A DNA stretch of 64,000 nt from Streptomyces sp. NBC_00878 (GTDB lineage Bacteria > Actinomycetota > Actinomycetes > Streptomycetales > Streptomycetaceae), in NCBI RefSeq assembly GCF_026341515.1, contig NZ_JAPEOK010000001.1, positions 4,588,001-4,652,000 of the forward strand, read 5' to 3'. Under the pieces are notes generated by a model. That model was not told the DNA's origin. It did not search any database and saw only the letters and a list, made by a program, of their open reading frames with translations. The position numbers and the translations under genes were made by a program. Below, piece by piece: positions 34,473 to 42,442 of this stretch (position 1 is its first letter; the number at the start of each line of letters is the position of its first letter).

Positions 34473-35761
34473 CCAGCGGTCGCCGCCGCGTCGGCGACCG
34501 CAGGGACGGTCGGCTTCGCGGCAGCAGGCGGCGTGCGGTAGGCGCGAAGGGGCGCGTTGGTCGCGGCCACGGCGGCGATCGTCAGGATGGCGGACAGTCC
34601 GCCGAAGACCAGGGAGAAGGAGGCGGAGGTGGCCGACGCCAACAGGCCACCACGGAAGTTGCCGAGTTCGGGGCCCGCGACACCGATGACGTGTTCTACC
34701 GAGGAGACCCGCCCCCGGTACGCGTCCGGGGTCTCCAATTGGACCAGGGCACTGCGGGTGACGACAGACACGGTGTCGGCAGCGCCCGCCACGGCCAGGC
34801 ATCCGAGCGCCAGCCACAACGGCCCCGCCAGACCGAAACAGGCCAGCGCCAGGCCCCAGACACCGGCTGCGGACAGCTGGACCAGGCCGCCACGGCGCCA
34901 GCGCGTCACCGTACCGGAGAGCAGACCGGCCGTGATCCCCCCGACCGCGACGGCCGAGAGGAACAGGCCGAGGGTCTGCGGGTTTCCCCCGAAGCGGATC
35001 TCGTTGACCAGCGGGAAGAGTGCGATGGGCATGGCGAGCAGCGTTGCGGACAGGTCGGTGGCCATCGAGCCCCACAGCGTCGGGCGGCGCAGCACGATAC
35101 GCCACCCGCCACGCTCCGGCCGGCGCCTGCCGCCTACCGCGTCGGCGCCTTCGGGCCGCATGGCAGGCAGGCGGATCACCGCGAGCATCGAGACTGCCAG
35201 GGCCACGGCCTGGGTTGCGTATGCGGCAGGGAAATCCCAGCGGGCGATGATCAGCCCGGCCATCGCGGGCCCGGCCAGCATCGCTGCCTGGAAGGAGACG
35301 TTGGTCAGCGCAAGACCGGCCGCGACCTGGTCGCCCGGCAAAAGCCGGACCGGGAAGGTGCGCCGGGCAGGAGCTCCGAGAGCGCTGCAGCTCGTCCCCA
35401 TGGCTACCAGGGCGAACAGCAGCAACACGTTGCGGTTGTCCGCCAGGGCCTGGGCACACAGCCCTGCGGCGGCCAGCAGTTGGCCTGCGGTGGTGGATCG
35501 CACCACCGCACGGCGGTCAACGGTATCGGCCAACGTGCCGCCAAGCAGCCCGAACAGCACCATCGGCAGGCCAGTGGCGAGCCCGATGGCGCCGGTGCCC
35601 ACTGGGCTGCCGGTCAGGTCCCAGACCTGGGCCAGCACCGCCACATTGGCTATCTGTCCGCCGAGTTGAGAGACCGAGGTACCGATCCACAGGTCGCGAA
35701 ACGGCTGACTGCTACACAGCGGGCGGGTGTCGAGAAACCGGACACGGACATGCCCCCTCAT
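34469..35761 (-). CDS. MFS efflux transporter
   Basis: A 430-residue MFS protein of the enterobactin-exporter-like group. It starts MRGHVRVRFLDTRPLCSSQP, then RDLWIGTSVSQLGGQIANVA, with GLLGGTLADTVDRRAVVRST as the cytoplasmic motif. The ATG overlaps the MarR stop by 4 bp (ATGA). Such pairs usually act as drug or siderophore efflux under MarR repression. The gene end overlaps the transposase end by 4 bp on the opposite strand, so it is probably cargo or a neighbour trimmed by the decayed transposon. Confidence 0.9.
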   Translation of the reverse strand: MRGHVRVRFLDTRPLCSSQPFRDLWIGTSVSQLGGQIANVAVLAQVWDLTGSPVGTGAIGLATGLPMVLFGLLGGTLADTVDRRAVVRSTTAGQLLAAAGLCAQALADNRNVLLLFALVAMGTSCSALGAPARRTFPVRLLPGDQVAAGLALTNVSFQAAMLAGPAMAGLIIARWDFPAAYATQAVALAVSMLAVIRLPAMRPEGADAVGGRRRPERGGWRIVLRRPTLWGSMATDLSATLLAMPIALFPLVNEIRFGGNPQTLGLFLSAVAVGGITAGLLSGTVTRWRRGGLVQLSAAGVWGLALACFGLAGPLWLALGCLAVAGAADTVSVVTRSALVQLETPDAYRGRVSSVEHVIGVAGPELGNFRGGLLASATSASFSLVFGGLSAILTIAAVAATNAPLRAYRTPPAAAKPTVPAVADAAATAG

Positions 35762-36246
35762 CGCGGTGGCTCGACAAGGTGATGGAGGACCCGCTGCCGC
35801 ATCGACCGGTGTTCCAGCGCCCGCCGCACCTCCTCGACAACGGTGGTCATCGCGTACGGGACCTCGCTGTCCAGCTCGGCGACGGTCTCGTGGGTAGCGC
35901 GCCACTCCGCCTCCAGGAACGGCACCAGCGACCGGCCGCGCTCAGTCAGGTCGATCCGCCGGGTGCGGGCGTCAGGGCCCGGCTCGGAGGTGACCAGATC
36001 CTCCTTGCGCATGGCGGCGATGGTCTGGCTGATCGCGGAGTGCGAGCGGTCCAGGGACTTCGCAAGCTCGCGAATGGTCAGTGGCCCGGTGTGGGCGAGC
36101 CGGATCAGCGGATAGGCGAACCGCGGCCGCACCCCCTCGATGCCCCGCTCGACGTAGACCTGCTCGATCTCGGCGTCCATGGCTGCCAGAAGCTCGTGCA
36201 GGGAGTGCCAGGGATCGGGTCGGGCTGTGGGATCCGATGGTGTCAC
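35758..36246 (-). CDS. MarR family transcriptional regulator
   Basis: A 162-residue winged-helix regulator. The DNA-binding part is THAGPLTIRELAKSLDRSHS-like (LTIRELAKSLDRSHSAISQT, then PDARTRRIDLTERGRSLVPF). GTG at 36246 (MTPSDPTARPD) is chosen because a TATATT box lies about 6 bp upstream, consistent with a leaderless transcript. The same spot carries an inverted repeat (36246-36268) that could be its own operator. It is co-transcribed with the MFS exporter, probably as a self-repressing efflux unit. Confidence 0.9.
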   Translation of the reverse strand: MTPSDPTARPDPWHSLHELLAAMDAEIEQVYVERGIEGVRPRFAYPLIRLAHTGPLTIRELAKSLDRSHSAISQTIAAMRKEDLVTSEPGPDARTRRIDLTERGRSLVPFLEAEWRATHETVAELDSEVPYAMTTVVEEVRRALEHRSMRQRVLHHLVEPPR

Positions 36247-36267
36247 AGCGCTAATATAACAGCGCTG
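36245..36267. promoter_or_regulatory. MarR operator/promoter with leaderless start
   Basis: CAGCGCT and AGCGCTG are inverted copies separated by 8 bp (AATATAAC). Read on the minus strand, the spacer contains TATATT, a good -10 box, 7 bp before the GTG. Operator, -10 and start thus overlap. Confidence 0.75.
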
Positions 36268-36349
36268 CGATAACCGATGCCAGTGATCGAACCTAAGAGC
36301 CTGCGGCTGTACCGCTGGTCCCAATTCCGGGAAGGCACCCCGCCCGCGG

Positions 36350-36526
36350 TCAGCGCCGGCGATCGCCCGGCGCGAGCAGGCTGGTAACTTCGGCGATCGC
36401 CTCCGGGGAGGGGTGGAAGTACTTCCGTACGTTCTCTGCCTTCCTGTGCCGGGACTTCGCCATCAGCATCAGCAGGCTCGCCCCTCCCTCGCCGAGGTGG
36501 GTCAGGCCGGAGTGTCTTGTGTCCGC
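36350..36526 (-). pseudogene. Tyrosine recombinase, C-terminal remnant
   Basis: The last 58 codons of a frame encode [20 protein letters not shown] and [20 protein letters not shown]. This matches the C-terminal catalytic part of phage-type integrases, with R-H, a second His and the Tyr in KYF. No in-frame upstream recombinase sequence survives. It lies between the MarR operon and the Nudix gene inside the accessory island. Confidence 0.8.
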
Positions 36527-36700
36527 AGAGACCGTGTGCAGATGACATCGTGTCGCGATTGAGCAGGCCAGGCATCGAGGCCGCATTCGCGACGCAGATC
36601 GTCGATCGTGTTGCTTTCCACGGGATTTCCTGTGATGCGGATCACTCGTCGCTGGTGCTCGTGGGGCCGTGTTGTCAGTGAGGGCTGAGATCGTGCCTCC
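36527..36700. other. Gap between recombinase remnant and Nudix gene
   Basis: This short stretch carries lower-GC sequence and the upstream signals of the Nudix gene. The segment GGATTTCCTGTGATGCGG (about 36622) resembles GGTTTTCCGGTGATGCG near 31684, next to the transposase remnant; this may be an old insertion boundary or coincidence. Confidence 0.4.
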
Positions 36701-37198
36701 GTGAGCGAACTGGTTGAGCATGTCGATGAGCATGACCGCGTGTTGGGGGTCGTCGAGCGAGACGAGGCGGTGCGCGAGAACTGGCCGCATCGCATTGCAG
36801 CGACGATCTGCCGTGATCGCGAGGGGCGGATCTTGGTCCTGCGGCGGTCCGAGGTGCTGTCCCGGTTCCCGGGCCACTACGACGTGATGGTCGGCGGCGC
36901 CGTGGACGTGGGCGAGTCGTATGAGGAAGCGGCGGCCCGGGAACTGTCCGAAGAGCTGGGCGTTCGTGTGCCGGTGCGCTTCATGTTCAAGTTCCTCTGC
37001 CGGGAGGGGATCAGCCCCGTATGGATTGGGGTGCATGAGGCTGTCGTGACGGAACCCCTGGTCCCGGACCCAGGCGAGATCGCCTGGCAGGGCTGGCTGG
37101 CCATGGCCGAATTGTGCAAGGTCATCGATCGATGGCTCTTCGTTCCAGGAGGACGGGAAGCTCTGCGACGATTTCTGGAGCCCGGATGCGGCAGCTGA
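36701..37198 (+). CDS. Nudix hydrolase
   Basis: A 165-residue Nudix protein. The Nudix box is complete: [20 protein letters not shown] then ELGV, matching G-x5-E-x7-R-E-U-x-E-E-x-G-U. It starts [20 protein letters not shown], typical of the isopentenyl-diphosphate isomerase-like/YfcD group that hydrolyses nucleotide or other diphosphate-linked compounds. The GTG start has no clear ribosome site. It lies in the mobile-element island, so it is probably cargo. Confidence 0.9.
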   Translation: MSELVEHVDEHDRVLGVVERDEAVRENWPHRIAATICRDREGRILVLRRSEVLSRFPGHYDVMVGGAVDVGESYEEAAARELSEELGVRVPVRFMFKFLCREGISPVWIGVHEAVVTEPLVPDPGEIAWQGWLAMAELCKVIDRWLFVPGGREALRRFLEPGCGS

Positions 37199-37252
37199 AG
37201 AGCGTCTCCCTGACGATCCGGCAATGTCAGTGGCGGCTGCGATGCTGGCGGC

Positions 37253-37660
37253 ATGATCCCTTGGAATCTGCTGGCCATCGACAAAGCCCTGCGAGCCAGT
37301 TGGGCCGCCGACACCTGTTCCCCGGACGACCTCGCTCGCGCCGAGTGGCATCCGGGCAACCCGGCGTGGGGCCACTGTGACATCACGGCTTTGATCGTCA
37401 ACGACATCTTCGGCGGCGACCTCACGGTCGGGGAGGTCCACTGCAGCGGGGAACAGCATGGATTTCACTGGTGGAATCGACTGCCCGGTGGCGTGGAGCT
37501 CGACCTGACCCGCGAGCAGTTCCGAGACGGCCAGACCATCACTGCAGCCCGTGTCGTCAAACGTCCGCCGGGGCCTCTGCCCCGGCGCTGGGAGGAGTAC
37601 CTCCTCCTGCGTGAGCGCGTTATCAAGCACCTCGGTCACCTCCCCGAGCCTGCCGTCTGA
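37253..37660 (+). CDS. YunG-like conserved protein
   Basis: A 135-residue cytoplasmic protein of the YunG-like group of small conserved proteins with unknown activity. Features are [40 protein letters not shown], and [20 protein letters not shown]. The Cys, His and Trp arrangement in AWGHCDIT and GFHWWNRL looks like an enzyme site related to transglutaminase-like folds; that is only inference. It follows the Nudix gene by 54 bp, same strand, and may be co-transcribed. Confidence 0.78.
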   Translation: MIPWNLLAIDKALRASWAADTCSPDDLARAEWHPGNPAWGHCDITALIVNDIFGGDLTVGEVHCSGEQHGFHWWNRLPGGVELDLTREQFRDGQTITAARVVKRPPGPLPRRWEEYLLLRERVIKHLGHLPEPAV

Positions 37661-37725
37661 CCGAGCGGAGATCGTCTTTCAACTGCAGGTTCCGATCACC
37701 GTGCTCCGCGGCGAAGGGAGACGAC

Positions 37726-38138
37726 TCACCCGGCTGGTCCCAGCGGCGGCTTCGCGGAGTCGGACGATCTCTTCATGTCGGGCGGCGAGCCGGGCCAGGG
37801 TCTGGCTGCGGAAGTCGGTGAGCTCGTCAACCGTCTGCTCCGACTGGGCCAGCCATTGCCTGAGCTGGTGTTCTCTGCCTCGAGCCGGGAGATCTGGACC
37901 TCGCGAGGGTCGGGTATCTCGCCGGCCTCGCGCATGGCGTTCAGGCGTCGTTCGACTCGACGCGGAGGTGAGAGTAGGGGCGGGTGCCGTAGAGCGCGGC
38001 GCGGTCGACTGCGGCCTCGCTGGCGAGTGTCTTGATGTCGCACTTTCCGCCGGGCGGGATTTCGCCTCGGAGGAGCCTGTCCATGGCGGCCCGGATGCGG
38101 TTCTCGTTCTCGGTCCGTTGGGCTGCGGAGATTCTCAT
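37726..38138 (-). pseudogene. DUF6262-type (TnpC-like) protein, frameshifted
   Basis: It starts MRISAAQRTENENRIRAAMD, then IPPGGKCDIKTLASEAAVDR, the N-terminus of the small third protein of Tn554-like recombinase triplets. The frame closes at 37941, and the continuation (ERRLNAMREAGEIPDPREVQ) is in another frame, followed by a further shift after about 30 residues. At least two frameshifts remove function. Its start overlaps the stop of the preceding recombinase remnant (ATGA). Confidence 0.8.
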
Positions 38139-38748
38139 GCGGACTCCTCGTCCATGGTGTTAGCGGCGTCGATCTCGGGACCACACGCATCGCCCGGTCG
38201 TAATCGGCTTGGAGTCGGGTGCGTTCGGTCTTGCGGGGGGCGCCGAGCTGGCCGAGGAAGGTGTTGGTGCGTTCGGCGTGCTCGGCCCAGACGAGGCGGT
38301 GGCAGGGGTGATGGGTGGCCTGCGGGCAGCGGGCGGAGTCACACATCCCGACGAGCGGGCGGTCGGCGGTGGGGGTGCCGGCGAGTTTGAGGCAGAGCGC
38401 GCGGGACGGGTCGGTGAACCAGCAGTAGTTCGCGGGACCGAGATGGAGGGTCTTGGCCCGCTTGGTCAGCAGGTTGAGCACGTCGCGGTCACTGCGCTGG
38501 GTCTTCGGCGCCGACGCTGCCATCGGTTCGAGCTTGGCGTCGATGCTGGCGAAGAATTCGGTCAGTCTCCGGGCTCCTGGCCCGGATGGGAGGATGCCCT
38601 GTTGGTAGTTGCGGAACTCTTCCAGAACCAGGTCGAAGTTGCGGTCGCCTTCCAGCTTGTTGACCTCGGCCAGCAGTTCGGCTTGGGCTCCGCCGGGGCG
38701 AGATAGCGGTGGAGTCGGGTATTGGAACCCTCGGAATACCCCGCTCAC
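38135..38748 (-). pseudogene. Tn554 TnpB-like recombinase, internally deleted
   Basis: A GTG start encodes MSGVFRGFQYPTPP, a typical N-terminus of the second recombinase. It then jumps directly to the C-terminal part (ELLAEVNKLEGDRNFDLVLE, TKRAKTLHLGPANYCWFTDP, RPLVGMCDSARCPQATHHPC with its Cys pattern). Several hundred residues, including the catalytic core, are missing. A -1/+1 slip at about 38187 also disrupts the last 17 residues before the stop. The start overlaps a stop that ends in SQRGRS, the last residues of a lost upstream recombinase. Confidence 0.78.
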
Positions 38749-38768
38749 GATCTTCCTCTCTGGCTGAC
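38720..38768. repeat. Recombinase-junction repeat, copy 1
   Basis: A 49-bp stretch with GGAACCCTCGGAA and TCTCTGGCTGAC cores matches 39754-39802 in 40 of 49 positions, in the same orientation. It covers the end of one recombinase gene and the start of the next (the TnpA-TnpB stop/start junction). The phosphotransferase gene lies between the two copies. Confidence 0.85.
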
Positions 38769-38862
38769 TGCTCTGTACTTCACCCGGAAGAGTTGTGCGA
38801 GCCGGCGTGAAGGCCGGTGCTGGGCGAAAAGAAGGTGCACTGGGCAAGGCGGTGTCGGCAGG

Positions 38863-39717
38863 ATGCCTGGCGTGACTGAGCTGCCGAGCAACGCCGTTCC
38901 CGCCCCTACCGTCCTCGATGCCTTCGGTGTGAAGGGCACTCCTGTCCCGCTGGTTGGCGGGCAAGGACGAAGCGTTCTCGTCGGTGGGTTTGTGTTCAAG
39001 CCTGCGGAGGGAGCTGAGGACGAGGCCGAGTGGGCTGCTTCCCTGTTCGGGACGCTGACACCGGGCAGTGGATTCCGCGTCCCGTTGCCGCTCCGGGCTG
39101 TCGGCGGGCGGAGCGTCGTGGACGGCTGGACGGCCAGCGAGTTCCTGATCGGCGAGCCTGGTCCGCAGGAACACTGGACTGGTGTGCTCAGCGCCGGCCG
39201 TGCCTTCCATGCCGCCCTGCGACAGGTGCCCCGGCCCGACTTCCTTGATCGGCATACCCACCCCTGGGCCGTGGCCGACCGCGTCGCGTGGAACGAACAG
39301 GACATCGACGTGATCCAGGACCTCGCCGCGCCGTTCTCGGCTCTGCTGGAGTTAAGGCGCCCGGTGAAGCAGGACGCAGCTCAGCTCATCCACGGCGATC
39401 TCACCGGCAATGTGCTCTTCGGTGCGGGCGAAGTGCCTGCTGTGATCGACTTTTCGCCGTATTGGCGACCTCCGGTGTTCGCCGAGGCCATCGTGGTCGC
39501 AGATGGTCTGCTGTGGTTCGATCTTCTGTCCGACCTGCTGACGGGTGGCCGCGATCATCCTGACTGGCAGCAGATGCTGATTCGCGCACTGATCTTCAGG
39601 CTCGTCGCACACAGCGAGAGCGTAGGACCGTTGGGGCGGGCTCAGCCTGGTGAGCCAGAGCGGTATGCAAGGGCAACCGACGTTGTGGTAAGGACGTTGG
39701 CATCGCTTCGGGGTTAG
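38863..39717 (+). CDS. Phosphotransferase (TIGR02569/APH-like kinase)
   Basis: A 284-residue small-molecule kinase-like protein. It starts near ELPSNAVPAPTVLDAFGVKG, and holds the catalytic Brenner-type block QLIHGDLTGNVLFGAGEVPA followed by VIDFSPYWRPPVFAEAIVVA. The family is related to aminoglycoside phosphotransferases but usually has unknown substrates. The ATG at 38863 is one candidate; a GTG at 38872 has AGGA 8 bp upstream and is as likely. It is intact and lies between two recombinase junction repeats, opposite to all recombinase remnants, so it is cargo. Confidence 0.86.
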   Translation: MPGVTELPSNAVPAPTVLDAFGVKGTPVPLVGGQGRSVLVGGFVFKPAEGAEDEAEWAASLFGTLTPGSGFRVPLPLRAVGGRSVVDGWTASEFLIGEPGPQEHWTGVLSAGRAFHAALRQVPRPDFLDRHTHPWAVADRVAWNEQDIDVIQDLAAPFSALLELRRPVKQDAAQLIHGDLTGNVLFGAGEVPAVIDFSPYWRPPVFAEAIVVADGLLWFDLLSDLLTGGRDHPDWQQMLIRALIFRLVAHSESVGPLGRAQPGEPERYARATDVVVRTLASLRG

Positions 39718-39782
39718 TCCTCTCGGGTGGTTTCCAGCTGAACGAGCTCGGAGTATCGGAACCCTCGGAACGCCTCGGTCAT
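39714..39782 (-). pseudogene. TnpB-like recombinase, 22-codon N-terminal stub
   Basis: MTEAFRGFRYSELVQLETTR begins in overlap with the stop of the TnpA-like pseudogene and ends at a TAA immediately at the 3' end of the phosphotransferase gene. The same start region occurs at 38748 in the other element copy. Only the start of the gene survives. Confidence 0.7.
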
Positions 39783-39802
39783 GCTCTTTGTCTCTGGCTG
39801 AC
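39754..39802. repeat. Recombinase-junction repeat, copy 2
   Basis: The second copy of the 49-bp junction sequence, 1034 bp from the first and in the same orientation. It brackets the phosphotransferase gene on its downstream side. Confidence 0.85.
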
Positions 39803-41038
39803 CTCGGCGGCGTAGGCGGCCCAGTCGCCAGCGGATGCCTTCTGCCGTTGGACGGCGACTTGGATGTGGACGCCGAGCATCCGGGCGAGGATGGCGGCGG
39901 GCAGTTCGGCGGCGAGGGTGAACAGGGCTGTGGAGCGGTCCTGTTGGGGCCGGATGCCGATCTTGTGCAGCCGCAGACCGACCTGACTGTCGCTGAGCGG
40001 ACGCCCTGGTTGTCCTCCGGGGAAGAGCCAAGGGGCGTCGTCCGGAGTGCCGATCTTGGCTTTGCCGCGTCGGGTCGCGATGAGCTCGTGGACCAGGGCG
40101 CCAAGCGGCATCGGCAGGATGACGGGCGAGATTCCGAAGGTGATCGCGACGGTCTCGACGGTGATGTCGACGTCCTCGACGGTGAGTTGGCTGATGGTGG
40201 AGATCTTCTGCGCGTAGAGAACAGCAGCAGTCCAGCGACTCGGTCCGCGGTGGGTAGCGTGTCGTCGTTGAGGAGGCGGCGTGCGTCGGTCCAGCGTTTC
40301 TCGCTGTCGATGGTGCCCTGCGGGCGGCGCCGCAGGTGAGGCCGTGGGCATGGCGATGCTGTACGGACCAGCGGACGAAGTTGCCGGTCTCGTCCCGGTA
40401 GCGGAAGGCGGGATCGGTCATCCAGCGTTCCAGGTCGGCTTGTGTGCAGGTATCCAGGGTGAGACCTTCGCCGGCGAGCCAGGCGAGGAAGTTGTCGGCC
40501 GCGGTGACGTGGCAGCGCACGTTCATGTCCTGCAGCTGAGTGGTGTGCTGTTCGCAGACTCGGCGACGGAGTCGGCGCAGGTGGTGCCAGACCGCGTAAC
40601 CGTGCAGGATCCGGCGTTCGGCGAGGTCCGTGCGAGCCTGGACGGTTGTGGTGATCCATTTCTCCAGAGCGACGAGCCGTTCGTCGCGCGGCGGCAGGGC
40701 GCCCGTCGCGACGAGGACGCTGCGAAGGTGAGCCAGCGCCTTGCCCGGCGGAACTTCGTCGAGGACGTCGTGGGTGACGGGACGCTCGTCGCGGCCGGCC
40801 TCTCGTATCTGCTCGGCGAGCGTGATGGTGTGCGGGCCGAATGCTGCCGGCAGGTAGAGAGCGGCGGCGAGCATCGGCCGCAGCACGCCGTCCTCGACGG
40901 GCTGGGTCTTGTTCTCGTCCCTTCCGTTGGGCATCTGGGCGACGGCCGAAGGGGTGGCACCGCCCACGGAATCAGGTCGGCGGCAGGCTGGTCGGCGGTG
41001 AATAGTTCGCGGTAGTTGACCAAGTCGACCGGGACCAT
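39779..41038 (-). pseudogene. Tn554 TnpA-like tyrosine recombinase, multiple frameshifts
   Basis: A single recombinase is spread over three frames. It starts MVPVDLVNYRELFTADQPAA in one frame, and continues as QPVEDGVLRPMLAAALYLPA and ADLERWMTDPAFRYRDETGN in a second. It then shifts near 40340 (GTIDSEKRWTDARRLLNDDT) and again near 40225 (YAQKISTISQLTVEDVDITV), to end at AAYAAEVSQRQRA. At least three frameshifts are required, so it is inactive. The order TnpA-TnpB stub-lost TnpC resembles Tn554-type elements. Confidence 0.82.
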
Positions 41039-41114
41039 GGCGGCAGCCCGCCGGGTTGCCGGGCTCCCCGCTGCGGATGTTGTCGGCATGCTGCTCGTCG
41101 CAGCTCTGCCCTTC

Positions 41115-41170
41115 TTCCTGCTTCCTGCTTCCTGCTTCCTGCTTCCTGCTTCCTGCTTCCTGCTTCCTGC
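41115..41170. repeat. 7-bp microsatellite (TTCCTGC)8
   Basis: Eight perfect consecutive copies of TTCCTGC (minus strand GCAGGAA) lie about 75 bp upstream of the TnpA-like pseudogene start. Seven is not a multiple of three, so copy changes would shift any frame that reads through it. Confidence 0.95.
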
Positions 41171-41382
41171 TGACTCGGAGGTATTCGCGGCCGGTGAGTT
41201 CCCGGGCGGCGGTGAGGGCGGCGGTGAGGGCGCCGGAGACTGCGGCCGGGCTGGTGTCTGCGCTGGTGCAAGCCATGCATCACCGTGCCAAAGTGGGTCC
41301 CCAAGATGCTGCGTTCCCGAGCCGAGAGTGGGGGAGGTAGGGGCGGCGGGCGAAATCCCTCCGGATCCCCCCGCGGCGTGGC

Positions 41383-42432
41383 TCAGAACGTCAGGACAGC
41401 CCGGGCGACCCGCCCGGCCGACGCATCGGCGGCAGCCTTCTCAAAGTCCTCCACCGGATACGTCTCCGTCACCAACTCGTCCAGCAACAACCGCCCCTCC
41501 CGATACAGCTGCGCATACAGCGCGATATCCCGCTGCGGCCGAGCCGCCCCATACCGGCACCCCAGAATCGACTTGTCCAGATACATCGACGAGACAAGAA
41601 AGGACGCCTCGGCCGCAGCCGGCGGAACACCGAGCAGAACCGCCTGCCCGTGACGGTCGAGCAAGTCGATGGCCTGCCGCACCAGTTCCACCCTCCCCAC
41701 ACACTCGAAGGCATGGTCCGCCCCCGTGGGCAGAATCTCCCGCACCCCCTCCGTCGAAGACAGAAAGTGCGTCGCCCCGAACCGCCGCGCCACCCCCTCC
41801 TTCGCCGGATTCGAGTCCACCGCCACCACCGTCAGCGCCCCGGCGAGCCGCGCCCCCTGAATCACGTTGAGGCCGATCCCACCCGTACCGATCACGACGA
41901 CACTCTCCCCGCGATCGACCCGCGCCCGGTTCAGCACGGCCCCGACCCCGGTGAGCACCCCGCACCCGATCAACGCGGCGGACGCCATCGGAATGTCCTT
42001 CGGAATCCGTACCGCCTGCACGGCCTTCACCAGCGTCCGTTCCGCGAAGGCGGAGTTGGACGCGAACTGGTACAACGACTGCCCCGCCCGCGTGAACGGC
42101 CGCTGCGGCATCCCGATGGCCTTGCGGCACATGGTGGGCCGCCCCCGGTCGCACTCCGCGCACGTCCCGCAGTTCGCGAGTGTGGACAGGGAGACATGGT
42201 CTCCGGGCTCGACATGGGTGACGCCCACACCCACCGCCTCCACGACACCCGCACCCTCATGACCGAGCACCACAGGTACGGGGAAAGGTATGGTCCCGTC
42301 CACCACAGAGAGATCGCTGTGGCACAGCCCCGCCGCCGAGATCGCGACCAGCACCTCTCCCGGCCCCGGCTCCCGTATCTCCAGGTCGTCGACCACCTGG
42401 GTCTGCTTCCCATCGAAGATCACACCCCGCAT
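41383..42432 (-). CDS. Zn-dependent alcohol dehydrogenase (MDR family)
   Basis: A 349-residue medium-chain dehydrogenase. Zinc ligands are seen in AAGLCHSDLSVVDG (catalytic Cys) and GHEGAGVVEAVG, and the structural site in CGTCAECDRGRPTMC. The NAD-binding loop is VVVIGTGGIGLNVIQGARLA. It should oxidise an alcohol or hydroxyacid-derived alcohol to the aldehyde or ketone. It starts 10 bp after the acyl-CoA dehydrogenase, as the third gene of an SDR-dehydrogenase-alcohol dehydrogenase operon governed by the palindrome at 44663. The adjacent mobile island ends just downstream. Confidence 0.93.
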   Translation of the reverse strand: MRGVIFDGKQTQVVDDLEIREPGPGEVLVAISAAGLCHSDLSVVDGTIPFPVPVVLGHEGAGVVEAVGVGVTHVEPGDHVSLSTLANCGTCAECDRGRPTMCRKAIGMPQRPFTRAGQSLYQFASNSAFAERTLVKAVQAVRIPKDIPMASAALIGCGVLTGVGAVLNRARVDRGESVVVIGTGGIGLNVIQGARLAGALTVVAVDSNPAKEGVARRFGATHFLSSTEGVREILPTGADHAFECVGRVELVRQAIDLLDRHGQAVLLGVPPAAAEASFLVSSMYLDKSILGCRYGAARPQRDIALYAQLYREGRLLLDELVTETYPVEDFEKAAADASAGRVARAVLTF

Positions 42433-42442
42433 GGCGCCCACC

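Noticed and set aside
37726..39261. A single 511-codon minus-strand protein
   Set aside because: The frame joins parts of two different remnants and antisense of the phosphotransferase; only the 38.1-38.7 kb part has family similarity.
41115..41170. CRISPR-like array
   Set aside because: The repeats are 7 bp with no spacers; it is a microsatellite.
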